DNA of 58,240 bases, from assembly GCF_004803635.1 (NCBI RefSeq), contig NZ_SSWX01000025.1, positions 1 through 58,240 on the forward strand, in the 5' to 3' direction. Numbering within the stretch: the first letter of the stretch is position 1; every line of letters starts with the position of its first letter. This stretch comes from Lampropedia aestuarii (GTDB lineage: Bacteria > Pseudomonadota > Gammaproteobacteria > Burkholderiales > Burkholderiaceae_C). Positions 28,501 to 36,989 of the stretch are shown one piece after another. The position numbers and the translations under genes are program-made. A model generated the notes under the pieces. That model was not told the origin of the DNA. It saw only the letters and a program-made list of their open reading frames with translations, and ran no database searches.

Positions 28501-28805
28501 GCAATGCAGTGATTCTGATCGACCAAATTGAGCTCGAACGCGCTGAAGGCATTGCGCCCTGGCAAGCCATTTTGGATGCGGCCATGCACCGGCTGCGCCC
28601 GATTGTGCTGACGGCTGCAGCAGCGGTGCTGGCGATGATTCCGCTCTCACGCAGCGTGTTCTGGGGCCCAATGGCTGTGGCGATCATGGGCGGCTTGATC
28701 ATCGCCACGATTCTGACCTTGCTGGCCTTGCCTGCGATGTATGCCGCCTGGTTCAGAATTCACCGCGACACGCCAGCTGCGCCTGCTGCTGCACTGCCAC
28801 GTTGA
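25548..28805 (+). CDS. RND efflux transporter permease
   Basis: A 1085-residue inner-membrane proton-driven exporter of the AcrB/HAE family. It has twelve membrane helices in the typical 1+5 pattern twice, and the proton-relay aspartates Asp427-Asp428 in LLVDDAIIAVEMMV. The first periplasmic domain starts QLGQDEDPPFTFRAMVIQT, a form seen in TriC/VexH-like pumps. An insert at about 520-560 in the central cytoplasmic loop is rich in His, Ala and Asn. The ATG overlaps the adaptor stop, so the two are co-translated. Substrates cannot be predicted. Confidence 0.93.
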   Translation: MSTSPPVSRHNLSKWALDHPALTRYLLIVLLVLGCLAYFQLGQDEDPPFTFRAMVIQTQWPGATAEQVAEQVTSRIERTLQEVPYADKIDSYSKPGVSQIIFQLAENSPPNEVPQLWYTVRKKIGDMAYQLPQGVQGPFFIDDFGDVYGVIYALSGEGYTFAELKVQADNIRQQLLRVPDVAKVELFGEQEERIYIEAPQQRLSQLGLNIPEVLNQLGQQNAVTPAGSVHSVGEQVRIRVQGQFDALEDLRAMPIRAASGQQLRLGDIAEVWRGYEDPASVKVRFQGQPVIALGISMAKGGDIVKLGKSLHQLADAIDRQLPAGMQLQNVQDQPKAVTTAVDEFVMVLMEAVAIVLVVSFLSLGLHKRPGQHPIWRRYTLDMRPGLVVAITIPMVLALTFLAMLYWGIGLHKISLGSLIIALGLLVDDAIIAVEMMVRKMEEGYSKFRSALFAYDITAKPMLTGTLITAAGFLPIGIAKSTTGEYTFAIFGVTVVALLLSWLVSVYFVPYLGVWLLKPPANVPPRDDDEYANHPANGPVAAQHAAHTAHADAPANHGHDVYNTPFYQRFRAMVDWCLVHRWTTIIATLLLFAAGLFGMSKVQQQFFPDSARPEIMLDIWLPEGASFVGIEAIANRAEAQLLQMEGVDNVATWIGSGVPRFYLPLDQIFPQSNVAQFIVMPGSLKERDVLLKQLPQYMAEHFPEVRARIKLLPMGPPVPYPVQFKVIGPEPDKLRAYADEIKAAMIDNASMRGVNDSWNERIKTWRLNIDQDKALALGVNSQSIARGTQVILEGETIGQYREDDKLISIVLRPPLDERESLSALSNAYISTNTGGAIPLSQIAEPELAWEWGVLWRSGKEYAITVQGDVIAGMQGATVTNALLPQLRDIEASWHAKGDRDYRIEVAGAIAESSKGSASIAAGVPLMLFIVFTLLVIQMHSFSRAMLVFLTGPLGIAGIAAALLITGKPFGFVALLGVIALMGMIQRNAVILIDQIELERAEGIAPWQAILDAAMHRLRPIVLTAAAAVLAMIPLSRSVFWGPMAVAIMGGLIIATILTLLALPAMYAAWFRIHRDTPAAPAAALPR

Positions 28806-28815
28806 CAGCCACACA

Positions 28816-28845
28816 CTAAGAACGTGTTTACGATCTAAAGTGTGC
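28816..28845 (+). repeat. Partial copy of the intergenic repeat
   Basis: CTAAGAACGTGTTTACGATC follows the RND gene by 10 nt and matches the end of copy 1 (TAAGAACCTGTTTACGATCT). The sequence beyond it is not shared. Confidence 0.6.
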
Positions 28846-29077
28846 CCCATTGACCGTACTGGCAGTGGGGCGACACGCACCTCTTGGTTTGGGCCTTGTT
28901 GCCCAAACCAGCTAGTGGCACAGCCGCAAAACGGCGCTGCGCAGCGTGAGGAACATCGGGTTTTACCAGCAACCGGTGCACAATGCAGACCATCTTTGCC
29001 GCTTGTGTAGCACCCTGCCAAGCCAAATTGACCATCCAAAACCTCGCAGCGATGTGCTGCCGTCCAGGATTGCTACT

Positions 29078-29758
29078 GTGGAAATCATCTCTCTGCTTAT
29101 CGACTTCATCCTCCATGTAGACCAGTATTTGGAAATGTTTGTCGTCAACTACGGCGCTTGGGTCTATCTGATCCTGTTTTTGATCGTGTTTGTCGAAACC
29201 GGCGTCGTCGTCATGCCATTTTTGCCTGGTGACTCGCTGCTGTTCATTGTCGGCGCGCTGTGTGGCGCAGGCCTGATGCATTACTCGGTGGCCGTGCCCG
29301 TGCTGCTGGTGGCGGCCATTGCCGGCGACCAATGCAACTTCTACATTGGCCACCGCATTGGCCCCAAGGTCTTCCAATGGGAGAATTCGCGCTGGTTCAA
29401 CCGCAAGGCTTTCGAGCGCAGCCATGCGTTCTACCAGCGCTATGGCGGCATCACCATTGTGCTGGCGCGCTTTATGCCGTTCATGCGCACCTTTGCGCCT
29501 TTTGTGGCCGGCGTCTCGCGCATGCACCGCCCCACCTTCACGTTCTACAACGTGCTGGGCGCTTTTTTATGGGTTGTGGGCATTTGCACCGCTGGCTATT
29601 TCTTTGGCAACCTGCCCTGGGTCAAAAACAACCTGGAAAAAATCATCTGGGCCTTGATTTTGATTCCAGGCCTGCTGGCAATTTTCGGTGCCTGGCGCGC
29701 TGGCAAGCAGTCCGAGACAGCCTTGCCCGAGCAAGAAAAAACACCTGCCCAGCCATAA
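29078..29758 (+). CDS. DedA family membrane protein
   Basis: A 226-residue inner-membrane protein of the DedA/VTT family, thought to move polyprenyl or phospholipids across the membrane. Family motifs: FVETGVVVMPFLPGDSLLF, the reentrant-loop Gly/Arg segment GGITIVLARFMPFMRTFAPFVAG and FYNVLGAFLWV. The frame is open from 28946, but the family N terminus (EIISLLIDFILH) points to a GTG start at 29078. It stands alone between the RND genes and tRNA-Leu. Confidence 0.9.
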   Translation: MEIISLLIDFILHVDQYLEMFVVNYGAWVYLILFLIVFVETGVVVMPFLPGDSLLFIVGALCGAGLMHYSVAVPVLLVAAIAGDQCNFYIGHRIGPKVFQWENSRWFNRKAFERSHAFYQRYGGITIVLARFMPFMRTFAPFVAGVSRMHRPTFTFYNVLGAFLWVVGICTAGYFFGNLPWVKNNLEKIIWALILIPGLLAIFGAWRAGKQSETALPEQEKTPAQP

Positions 29759-29763
29759 ACTGC

Positions 29764-29786
29764 AGCCCCCACAAGGGGCTTTGTGT
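29764..29786 (+). terminator. Probable terminator after the DedA gene
   Basis: Stem AGCCCC/GGGGCT (29764-29769, 29775-29780) followed by TTGTGT, 6 nt after the stop. The T-rich tail is weak. Confidence 0.5.
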
Positions 29787-30033
29787 ATGCTTTGTGCTTG
29801 GCAAAATGGCCGCAAACCAGCAGTGGCACAGGCCTTGTGCCAGCTTTTGCATGCCTAAACACTGCTCTTTATCGTGATTTTGCATTTTAAATGGGCAAGA
29901 AATGCGGCGCAGAGTCGAAATATCTGTAGAATCTGCCGGTTTTACTGAGTCATAATTTGCCGCTCATAGAATCCCAAGAAGATCTGAGCGGCGCTGAAAC
30001 TACCTTCAGCACCATGATTGAGCGAAATTCAGT

Positions 30034-30120
30034 GCGCGGGTGGCGAAATTGGTAGACGCACCAGGTTTAGGTCCTGACGCCAGCAATGGTGTGGGGGTTC
30101 GAGTCCCCCCCCGCGCACCA
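30034..30120 (+). tRNA. tRNA-Leu (anticodon UAG)
   Basis: An 87-nt class II tRNA. Acceptor GCGCGGG pairs with CCCGCGC, anticodon loop TTTAGGT gives UAG, there is a long variable arm and a T arm GGGGGTTCGAGTCCCCC, and CCA is encoded at 30118-30120. It lies upstream of tig, a frequent order in Burkholderiales. Confidence 0.97.
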
Positions 30121-30257
30121 CCTTTTTAAACAAGTTGCACTCGCACTAACAGCGGGTGCACTGACGAATTTTGAGTGTGTGGTGGTTTGGCCAGCGGCCA
30201 TTGCCAAGGCAATGGCGCACCCAAACCTTCACCCTTTAGCCCTATAGGATAGATCTC

Positions 30258-31589
30258 ATGGCAGTGAATGTTGAAGTACTGGAAAAACTCGAGCGCAAAA
30301 TTACGCTGAATGTGCCTGTCAACGCCATTCAGGGTGAAGTTGAAACACGCCTCAAGCGTCTGGCCCGCACGGTCAAAATGGACGGTTTCCGTCCAGGCAA
30401 AGTGCCGATGTCGGTCGTCGCCCAGCGTTACGGCAACTCCGTTCAGTACGAAGTGCTGAATGACAAAGTCAGCGCCGCATTCAACGAAGCTGCCAACGAA
30501 GCCCAATTGCGCGTAGCTGGCCAGCCCCGCATCAGCGAGAAAGAAAGCTCGACCGAAGGCTTTGTCGATTTTGAAGCCATCTTCGAAGTATTCCCAGAAG
30601 TCAAGATCGCCGATTTGAGCGACCTGGAAATCGAACGCGTCAACGTCGAAGTGGACGATGCCGCGATTGACCGCACCGTCGACATCCTGCGCAAACAACG
30701 TCGCACCTTTGCCCAACGCGGCAAAGAAGACGCTGTGCAAGACGGCGACCGCGTGACTGTGGACTTCGAAGGCAAGATCGACGGCGACGCCTTTGCTGGC
30801 GGCAAGGCCGAAGGTTTTGCATTCCTGGTTGGCGAAGGCCAAATGCTCAAAGAGTTTGAAGATGCGGTGCGCGGCATGAAAGTGGGCGAGAGCAAAACTT
30901 TCCCATTGGCATTCCCAGCTGACTACCACGGCGCTGAAGTTGCAGGCAAAACCGCCGACTTCCTGGTCACTGTGAACAAAGTCGAAGCGGCCAACCTGCC
31001 AGAGGTGACTGACGAGCTGGCCAAGTCTTTGGGCGTGGAAGCAGGCACTGTCGAAGGTCTGCGTGCAGACATTCGCAAAAACCTCGAGCGCGAAGTGAAG
31101 TTCCGCGTGCAGGCACGCAACAAACAAGCCGTACTGGACGCATTGCTGACCAAGGCCGAGCTGGATCTGCCAAACGCCAGCATCCAAAACGAAATCGCAC
31201 GTCTGGAGCAAGGTGCTCGTGAAGAGCTGCGCCAACGCGGCATCAAGGATGTGGACCAGTCCCCTATCCCTGCTGAAATCTTCCGCCCACAAGCTGAGCG
31301 CCGCGTGCGTTTGGGCCTGGTGGTCGCTGAGCTGGTGCGTGCAAACGAACTGCAAGCCAAACCAGAGCAACTGCGCGCCCACATCGAAGAGCTGGCCGCC
31401 AGCTACGAGAAGCCAGAAGAAGTCGTGCAGTGGTACTACAGCGACCGCAACCGCCTGGCCGATGCCGAGGCCGTTGTGATCGAAAACAACGTGACCGACT
31501 TTGTGCTGCAACAAGCCAAAGCACTGGACAAAACCATTGGCTTTGAAGAGCTGATGAACCCACAAGCGGCGCAAACTGCAGAAGCTTAA
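30258..31589 (+). CDS. tig: Trigger factor (ribosome-associated chaperone)
   Basis: A 443-residue chaperone that meets nascent chains at the ribosome exit. The N-terminal ribosome-binding domain holds GFRPGKVPMSVVAQRYG (the family GFRxGxxP signature at about residues 43-50). The FKBP-type prolyl isomerase domain lies at about 150-245 (DRVTVDFEGKIDGDAFAGGK, FPADYHGAEVAGK). The helical C-terminal domain follows. It is followed by an intrinsic terminator and then clpP. Confidence 0.96.
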   Translation: MAVNVEVLEKLERKITLNVPVNAIQGEVETRLKRLARTVKMDGFRPGKVPMSVVAQRYGNSVQYEVLNDKVSAAFNEAANEAQLRVAGQPRISEKESSTEGFVDFEAIFEVFPEVKIADLSDLEIERVNVEVDDAAIDRTVDILRKQRRTFAQRGKEDAVQDGDRVTVDFEGKIDGDAFAGGKAEGFAFLVGEGQMLKEFEDAVRGMKVGESKTFPLAFPADYHGAEVAGKTADFLVTVNKVEAANLPEVTDELAKSLGVEAGTVEGLRADIRKNLEREVKFRVQARNKQAVLDALLTKAELDLPNASIQNEIARLEQGAREELRQRGIKDVDQSPIPAEIFRPQAERRVRLGLVVAELVRANELQAKPEQLRAHIEELAASYEKPEEVVQWYYSDRNRLADAEAVVIENNVTDFVLQQAKALDKTIGFEELMNPQAAQTAEA

Positions 31590-31647
31590 AAAGCGTCTAA
31601 CGACCAGGGCTGGCGCGAGGTGACTTGCTGCTGCCCTAGCCACATTC

Positions 31648-31683
31648 AAGGGCTTGTGTTTTTGACACAAGCCCTTATTTATT
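31648..31683 (+). terminator. Intrinsic terminator of tig
   Basis: Perfect 12-bp stem AAGGGCTTGTGT/ACACAAGCCCTT (31648-31659, 31665-31676) with a 5-nt loop and an AT-rich tail ATTTATT. It separates tig from clpP. Confidence 0.85.
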
Positions 31684-31856
31684 GGTGACGCGCATCCACT
31701 GGGCGCTGCGATGGATTGACCTGATGCCATAAACAATGTGTGCAAGCCAGCAATCACGATGGCAGTGTTTCATGTACCATGCCCTCAGTTAGGCCTCAAC
31801 CCGCTCACACGGCGTGTGCGAGCCGCAGAGTCATTCCACTTACAGGAGATTGCAAA

Positions 31857-32465
31857 GTGCATTTGCTGGAAACCCAAAATCTGGGCTTGATCCCTACCGT
31901 CATTGAACAATCAGGCCGTGGTGAGCGCGCCTATGATATTTATTCGCGCCTGCTCAAAGAGCGCGTGGTCTTTTTGGTCGGCGAAGTCAATGACCAAACT
32001 GCCAACCTGGTCGTGGCCCAGTTGCTGTTCCTCGAGAGTGAAAATCCAGACAAGGACATCTCGCTCTACATCAACTCACCTGGCGGCAGCGTCACCGCAG
32101 GCATGTCGATTTTTGACACCATGCAGTTCATCAAGCCCGATGTCTCGACCATGTGCTTGGGCTTTGCCGCCAGCATGGGCGCGTTCTTGTTGGCAGCCGG
32201 TGCCAAAGGCAAGCGTTTCTCGCTGCCGAACTCGAAAATCATGATCCACCAGGTACTGGGTGGTGCACGCGGCCAGGCAACCGACATCGAAATCCATGCC
32301 CGTGACATCTTGCGCACCAAGGACCAAATGAACCGCATTTTGGCCGAGCGCACGGGCCAGCCACTGGAGAAAGTCGTGCACGACACCGAGCGCGATTACT
32401 TCATGACCGCTGGCGAAGCCAAGGATTACGGCTTGGTCGACTCGGTGGTGGAAAAACGCAGCTAA
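31857..32465 (+). CDS. clpP: ATP-dependent Clp protease proteolytic subunit
   Basis: A 202-residue serine protease subunit with the triad Ser106 (GFAASMGAF), His131 (IMIHQVLGG) and Asp180 (DTERDYFM). The open frame starts at 31740, but a GTG at 31857 has AGGAGA upstream and gives the mature-like N terminus [20 protein letters not shown]. Its usual downstream neighbour clpX is not here; it is at 42916 on the other strand. Confidence 0.95.
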   Translation: MHLLETQNLGLIPTVIEQSGRGERAYDIYSRLLKERVVFLVGEVNDQTANLVVAQLLFLESENPDKDISLYINSPGGSVTAGMSIFDTMQFIKPDVSTMCLGFAASMGAFLLAAGAKGKRFSLPNSKIMIHQVLGGARGQATDIEIHARDILRTKDQMNRILAERTGQPLEKVVHDTERDYFMTAGEAKDYGLVDSVVEKRS

Positions 32466-32478
32466 GCCACTACAGCCA

Positions 32479-32510
32479 TAGAACAAGGCCGCCCTGTGCG
32501 GCCTGTTCTA
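32479..32510 (+). terminator. Hairpin after clpP
   Basis: An imperfect inverted repeat TAGAACA-GGCCG / CGGCC-TGTTCTA with a short loop lies 14 nt after the clpP stop. No clear T-run follows, so its role as a terminator is tentative. Confidence 0.5.
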
Positions 32511-32627
32511 TGGCCTTATGCCTAGTTGCTTCGCGGTGTGTGATGGATCGCTGCCCGCACTGTGAGTGCCTGCGCCACACTTTCAGAAAACTGTGCCTGA
32601 AGCCAAAAAGAAGGCACAATAGCCGCC

Positions 32628-32843
32628 ATGAGTATTGATCAGCACGTCATTCGCATCGCCGCAGAGGTCATGGGCATAGCCCCTAGTGAGCTGCAGCTCG
32701 ATGCCCCTCTGCAAGACTGGGGCCATAAGTCCACCATCAATGATGAGACCTGCATGGCCTTGAATATCAATATCAGCACCCAATCGGCCAGCCAATGCCG
32801 CAGCATTGCCGAATACCTCGCGCTGGTAAAAAACATGTACTGA
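32628..32843 (+). CDS. Small acyl-carrier-protein-like ORF
   Basis: A 71-residue frame that I do not firmly recognise. Its pattern looks like an acyl carrier protein: helix 1 VIRIAAEVMGIAPSELQLDA, then LQDWGHKSTIN where carrier proteins have GxDSL, and a last helix CRSIAEYLALVKNMY. A serine sits next to the expected attachment place, but the DSL motif itself is lost, so it may be non-functional as a carrier. There is no strong ribosome site. It lies alone between clpP and a long non-coding stretch. It could also be a chance frame. Confidence 0.45.
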   Translation: MSIDQHVIRIAAEVMGIAPSELQLDAPLQDWGHKSTINDETCMALNINISTQSASQCRSIAEYLALVKNMY

Positions 32844-33076
32844 ACGCGGCAAGCACAGACTCACAAGCGCCAGCCCACCCAGCAGGCAACCTCAGGTACA
32901 CAGTCCCATCCAATCAGGCCAATACCTGCTGGCTTTGCCAACTGCCAGGCCCATTGCAGCCAAGGCACAACCGCCGCATGTCGCTGCACTGCCAATCAAT
33001 TCCGACAGCGACTGCAGCTGGCGCCGCTGCTTCATGGCTTTAATTGTTATTATTTCGTCACTTATAGGCTTATGAT

Positions 33077-33084
33077 GCCGATAT
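33077..33084 (+). promoter_or_regulatory. Possible sigma-28 (FliA) -10 element
   Basis: GCCGATAT differs from the sigma-28 -10 consensus GCCGATAA at one base. The matching -35 region is weak (TCACTTAT where TAAAGTTT is expected). It lies about 340 bp before the chemotaxis operon with a repeat in between, so it is only a candidate. Confidence 0.3.
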
Positions 33085-33138
33085 GAGTACGTGCGTGCAC
33101 GCGCCAATTTGCAGCGGCATGGCCCTGCCTTAAAGGCG

Positions 33139-33303
33139 CTTAGAGCCTATGCACCATCTCCACGCAGCACATTGGAGCACAGCAAAGCGCATTGCGGCAT
33201 TGCCCGTTGTGCTCATACAGGCGTATGGGCAGCAACAGCCGCCTTGCACTGCCTCTTTTTGTGCCTTGCGCAACTGCGTGAAGATTGTGAGCAGGCCCTT
33301 TAG
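33139..33303. repeat. Dispersed intergenic repeat, copy 5
   Basis: Ends are CTTAGAGCCTATGCACCATC and AGCAGGCCCTTTAG. Interior blocks GCGCATTGCGGC, AGCCGCCTTGCA and TTGTGCCTTGCGCAACTGCG match copy 2 at 6224-6380. It stands between a possible sigma-28 promoter and the chemotaxis operon. Confidence 0.7.
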
Positions 33304-33423
33304 CAACTTGCGCGTTACGCAGCGAAACTTCATAGAAAACATGCAGCTCGAGTGAAGCAGGTGTGCGAGCACCAGCTCCACGTTTGCTTGTTCGTGTGTG
33401 ACCCTTCCTGATTCAAGCCTTCT

Positions 33424-33900
33424 GTGCCAAACCGACACGCCCAGCCATCAAGCTTTCAAGCGTTGCAATCGATTCACGAGACGCTCAAAGCCGCCGATGC
33501 GGACCTGCAACAACTCGATGTGATGCTCAGCCACCACAGCGAGCGTTTGCTTGCGGCCTTTGAAGGCGCGATGGAGACGGTCGATGAAGCCAAGCATGCA
33601 CCCACGGCCAATCTGACCTTGACGATCGAGTCGATTCAACAGCTTCGTCAACAACTTGCGCAAGCGGTGCTGCATCTACAGTTTCAAGACATATCCTCGC
33701 AAATGCTCAGCCATTGCCAAGTACGATTGCAGGCCTGTCAAACACTGCTTGAGCAAGTGCAAACCCAGCCATCGCAGCTTGCTGAAGCCATGACCATCCC
33801 TCCTCTCCAAGGCCCAGTCACACAAGCGAGCTTAGATGCAGGCACGATCGAGCTGTTCGACACCCTTGCCCACCCCTCTATTTCAGGAGACCACCCATGA
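33424..33900 (+). CDS. CheZ-like chemotaxis-associated protein
   Basis: A 158-residue, mostly helical protein that starts with GTG and overlaps cheY by four bases. Helices at about 10-110 contain QLRQQLAQAVLHLQFQDIS, then SQMLSHCQVRLQACQTLLEQ. The segment LQFQDISSQML resembles the QDLTGQ active-site block of CheZ phosphatases and similar blocks in chemotaxis-linked proteins. A CheZ-like role on the next gene's product, CheY, is an inference; the protein is shorter than CheZ and lacks an obvious C-terminal CheY-binding peptide. Confidence 0.6.
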   Translation: MPNRHAQPSSFQALQSIHETLKAADADLQQLDVMLSHHSERLLAAFEGAMETVDEAKHAPTANLTLTIESIQQLRQQLAQAVLHLQFQDISSQMLSHCQVRLQACQTLLEQVQTQPSQLAEAMTIPPLQGPVTQASLDAGTIELFDTLAHPSISGDHP

Positions 33901-34295
33901 GTGCTGAGCCTATCCAAATTCTGGCAGTCGACGACTCGCCTTCCATGCGAAAAATGGTCGCCTTCACACTGCAAGAGGCTGGCTTTCACGTGATTGAGGC
34001 CGTGGATGGCGAAGACGCCCTGGAGAAGGCCCAACAACACCAAGGCATCTCGGTGGTGTTGGCTGACCAGAATATGCCTCGCCTGGATGGTTTGGGCCTG
34101 ACACGCAAACTGCGCTGTCTGGACAATTTCCGCACAACCCCGATTTTGATTCTGACCACCGAGTCCAGCGACGCAATGAAGCAAGCTGGCCGCGCAGCTG
34201 GTGCGACTGGCTGGCTGGTCAAGCCGTTTGATCCAGCCAAATTGGTCGATGTGATTCGCCGTGTGGCCACGCCTGCGGCGCCTTCAGCGGCCTGA
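33897..34295 (+). CDS. cheY: Chemotaxis response regulator CheY
   Basis: A 132-residue single-domain receiver. It has the acidic pair VDDSPSMRKMV, the phospho-acceptor Asp in VLADQNMPRLDG, the Thr in LILTTESS and Lys in LVKPFDPAKL. It is translationally coupled to the preceding gene (ATGA) and precedes cheA by 14 nt. It would carry the signal from CheA to the flagellar motor. Confidence 0.92.
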   Translation: MSAEPIQILAVDDSPSMRKMVAFTLQEAGFHVIEAVDGEDALEKAQQHQGISVVLADQNMPRLDGLGLTRKLRCLDNFRTTPILILTTESSDAMKQAGRAAGATGWLVKPFDPAKLVDVIRRVATPAAPSAA

Positions 34296-34309
34296 TAACG
34301 GCCTCGCGT

Positions 34310-36328
34310 ATGCCCGATCGCTCACCACCGCCAGATTTTTCGCCTCCGCAAATTGACTTGCGGCAGTTCTACCAGCTGTTCTTTGAAGAAACGCAGGAAA
34401 ATCTGGACCAGCTCGAGCGCATGCTGCTGGACAGCACGTGGCAGCAGGCGACAGACGAAGACTTCCATGCGCTGTTTCGCTGCGCGCATTCGATCAAAGG
34501 CAGTGCAGCCACCTTTGGCTTTGATGCGGTTGCCCAGCTCGCGCACCACATGGAATCACTGCTGGATCTCTGGCGCAAGCGGCTGGTCGTGCCAAACACC
34601 GAAGCCATTAACCACATGCTGGCAGCAGCCGATGTGATTCGCGGCATGGTGCAAGCGCACGCGCAGCAGCAGCCAATCAACGCTGCGCTGCAAGCGCAAA
34701 TCGCCCCCGTCACGGCCGCACTGGAGGGCCATTACGCAGCCCATGAACAGGCAGCGGCGCCTGCCACCGCAGCCGGAGCTGCAGCGCCCGCTACGGCGCC
34801 ATTGTCGTTGCCGCCAGCCGTAGCTCCTGCGGTTATAGATACGCACAACACCCTAACCAGCGCGGTACCCGCCGTATATGAAGAAGACGAATTTGGCTTT
34901 TTCAGTGATGCGCCTGGTGCGCCCGCAGACTTAGAGACTAATCCTGCACCAACAGCGCCAGCAGGCGCTTTCACCACCGTCGAATCCAGCGAAGCGAGCC
35001 AAGCTCCTACACTCGTCACACCGCCAGCCAACCAGCAAGACACGCCAAGCACCGCCAGCCTGCTCAATCCAACAGACGCGGCCATGCAAAGCGTGCGCGT
35101 GCCGGTCGAGCGGGTCGACGAAATGGTCAATTTGTTGGGCGAGCTGGTGGTGTCACAAACGGCTTTGCAGCAAAGCATTCTGCGCCTTGAAAAAAGCCAG
35201 CGCGATGCGCTGCAAATCCAACTCGACGAGCAACAGACGCTGATTCGCAAGATGCGTGACACCGTCATGCACATCCGCATGGTGCCTGCCTCGCAATTGT
35301 TCAAACGCTTTCCGCGCCTCATCCATGACCTGTCACAGCGGCTGGGCAAGCAAGTGCAATTGCGCACCGAGGGTGACGCTACTGAACTCGACAAAGGCAT
35401 CATCGAGCGCATCAGCGACCCTTTGACCCATTTGCTGCGCAATTGCATGGACCATGGCTTTGAGACGCCACAAGAGCGTGTGCAAAACAACAAGCCTGCC
35501 GAAGGCAGCTTGTGGGTGCGTGCGCAAACCCACGGCAGCCAGGTAGCTTTGCAAGTGCAGGACGATGGCCGCGGCTTGTCACGCGACAAACTGCTGGCGA
35601 TTGCCGCCAGCAAGGGCATTGAGATGCCTGCCAATGCGCCCGATAGCCAAGTCTGGCAGCTGGCATTTTTACCAGGCGTCAGCACGTCACCAGCGGTCTC
35701 CGACGTCTCTGGCCGTGGGGTCGGCATGGATGTGGTCAAACGCAATATTGAAAGCCTTGGCGGGCGGGTGGAGATCGAATCAGCGGCCCAACAGGGCACC
35801 ACCATCACGCTATGGCTGCCCTTGACCTTGGCCATCACCGATGGCCTGCTGATCCAGTCCGGCGCCGAGCAATACATTGTGCCGCTGGCCTCGGTGCTGG
35901 AGTCGATGCCAGCCAAACCACTGCGCATGGAGACACTGGGCAATCGCGCCCGCGTAGTGCAATTGCACGACAATTACTACCCGGTGCTTGCCTTGGATGC
36001 CTTGATGGGCATTGCCCGACCCACGCCACCTGCGCCGGATGACACACACAACACCACCTTGCTGCTGCTACAAGCAGGCTCGCACCGGGTCGGTTTGCTG
36101 GTCGACACGTTGATTGGACAGCAGCAAGTGGTCATCAAAAGTGTCGAGACACACTACCGAAAAATCCCCTACATCTCAGCGGCCACGGTGTTGGGCGACG
36201 GCCAGGTAGCCTTGATCCTGGACGCGCCCGAGCTAGCGGCGATGGGCCAACGCACTGACTGGAAGGGATCCGAAAATAGCGCCAACGCAGCCGTGCATGG
36301 CGCTGGCGCAAGGAGTGAGAGCGTATGA
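34310..36328 (+). CDS. cheA: Chemotaxis histidine kinase CheA
   Basis: A 672-residue kinase. P1 (residues about 15-120) has phospho-accepting His60 in CAHSIKGSAATFG. Residues about 140-255 are a Pro/Ala-rich linker where a P2 CheY-binding domain might be expected but none is recognisable. P3 begins VRVPVERVDEMVNLLGELVV. P4 shows LLRNCMDHGFETP, VQDDGRGLSRDKL and GRGVGMDVVKRNI. P5, a CheW-like domain, ends the protein. It overlaps cheW by four bases. Confidence 0.95.
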   Translation: MPDRSPPPDFSPPQIDLRQFYQLFFEETQENLDQLERMLLDSTWQQATDEDFHALFRCAHSIKGSAATFGFDAVAQLAHHMESLLDLWRKRLVVPNTEAINHMLAAADVIRGMVQAHAQQQPINAALQAQIAPVTAALEGHYAAHEQAAAPATAAGAAAPATAPLSLPPAVAPAVIDTHNTLTSAVPAVYEEDEFGFFSDAPGAPADLETNPAPTAPAGAFTTVESSEASQAPTLVTPPANQQDTPSTASLLNPTDAAMQSVRVPVERVDEMVNLLGELVVSQTALQQSILRLEKSQRDALQIQLDEQQTLIRKMRDTVMHIRMVPASQLFKRFPRLIHDLSQRLGKQVQLRTEGDATELDKGIIERISDPLTHLLRNCMDHGFETPQERVQNNKPAEGSLWVRAQTHGSQVALQVQDDGRGLSRDKLLAIAASKGIEMPANAPDSQVWQLAFLPGVSTSPAVSDVSGRGVGMDVVKRNIESLGGRVEIESAAQQGTTITLWLPLTLAITDGLLIQSGAEQYIVPLASVLESMPAKPLRMETLGNRARVVQLHDNYYPVLALDALMGIARPTPPAPDDTHNTTLLLLQAGSHRVGLLVDTLIGQQQVVIKSVETHYRKIPYISAATVLGDGQVALILDAPELAAMGQRTDWKGSENSANAAVHGAGARSESV

Positions 36329-36843
36329 GACTGACCCCCTCTTTCAAAGTGGCACACGCCACCCAAGAGCCCAGCACCACTTATTTGAGCTTTATTCTGG
36401 CTCAGGAGGCTTACGGCGTCGATGTGGCTTATGTGCGTGAAATCCGCCACTACCAGAGCCCAACACGCATCGCCAATACGCCTGACTTCGTCAAAGGCGT
36501 GATGCACCTGCATGGCGCCATCGTGCCGGTGATGGACCTGCGCATCCGCTTCCAGTGCGCGCAAGCTGACTACGGTCCGTTTACCGTGATGGTCGTATTG
36601 CAGCTCGATGAGCGCATGGTCGCCCTGGTGGTCGACGGTGTGGCGGAAGTCGCTGAAATTGCTGCCAGCGCCATCCAGCCCGTGCCAGACATGCAAAGCG
36701 TGATTCATAGCAGCAGCTTCACCGGCCTCGTGCAACAAAACCAACAGCTGCTGATTTTGCTGGATGCCGAGCGACTCATCGCAGAAGTGGACGATTACTT
36801 GCAGCAACAAGAGGCGGCCACAACACGCAACGAGAATGCATGA
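36325..36843 (+). CDS. cheW: Chemotaxis coupling protein CheW
   Basis: A 172-residue CheW-domain protein linking receptors to CheA. Family features: YLSFILAQEAYGVDVAYVRE at the start and PDFVKGVMHLHGAIVPVMDL in the middle. The ATG overlaps the cheA stop. The C terminus carries a short Gln/Glu-rich tail. Confidence 0.93.
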   Translation: MRLTPSFKVAHATQEPSTTYLSFILAQEAYGVDVAYVREIRHYQSPTRIANTPDFVKGVMHLHGAIVPVMDLRIRFQCAQADYGPFTVMVVLQLDERMVALVVDGVAEVAEIAASAIQPVPDMQSVIHSSSFTGLVQQNQQLLILLDAERLIAEVDDYLQQQEAATTRNENA

Positions 36844-36989
36844 AACGCCCCTGAATTGTCCGTTTCTCAGCCCAGCCACGCACTGCCTTAGCGCCAACGC
36901 ACCCACTCCAGCTCCGCCCATAGACCGTGTCTGCTAGCCCAAACCCACCGCCTGTGCCAACCACTCCTTTGCCCTCAGCTCAGCATGCG

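Larger units (their letters stand above)
32844..33423. other. Non-coding region upstream of the chemotaxis operon
   Basis: About 580 bp without a supported gene. 33025-33090 is AT-rich and includes GCCGATAT, a close match to the -10 of sigma-28 promoters. 33139-33303 is an intergenic repeat. The rest shows nothing clear. Confidence 0.5.

Noticed and set aside
30126-31757. Minus-strand 543-codon frame over tig
   Set aside because: Mirror of the tig codon pattern; trigger factor motifs on the plus strand are decisive.
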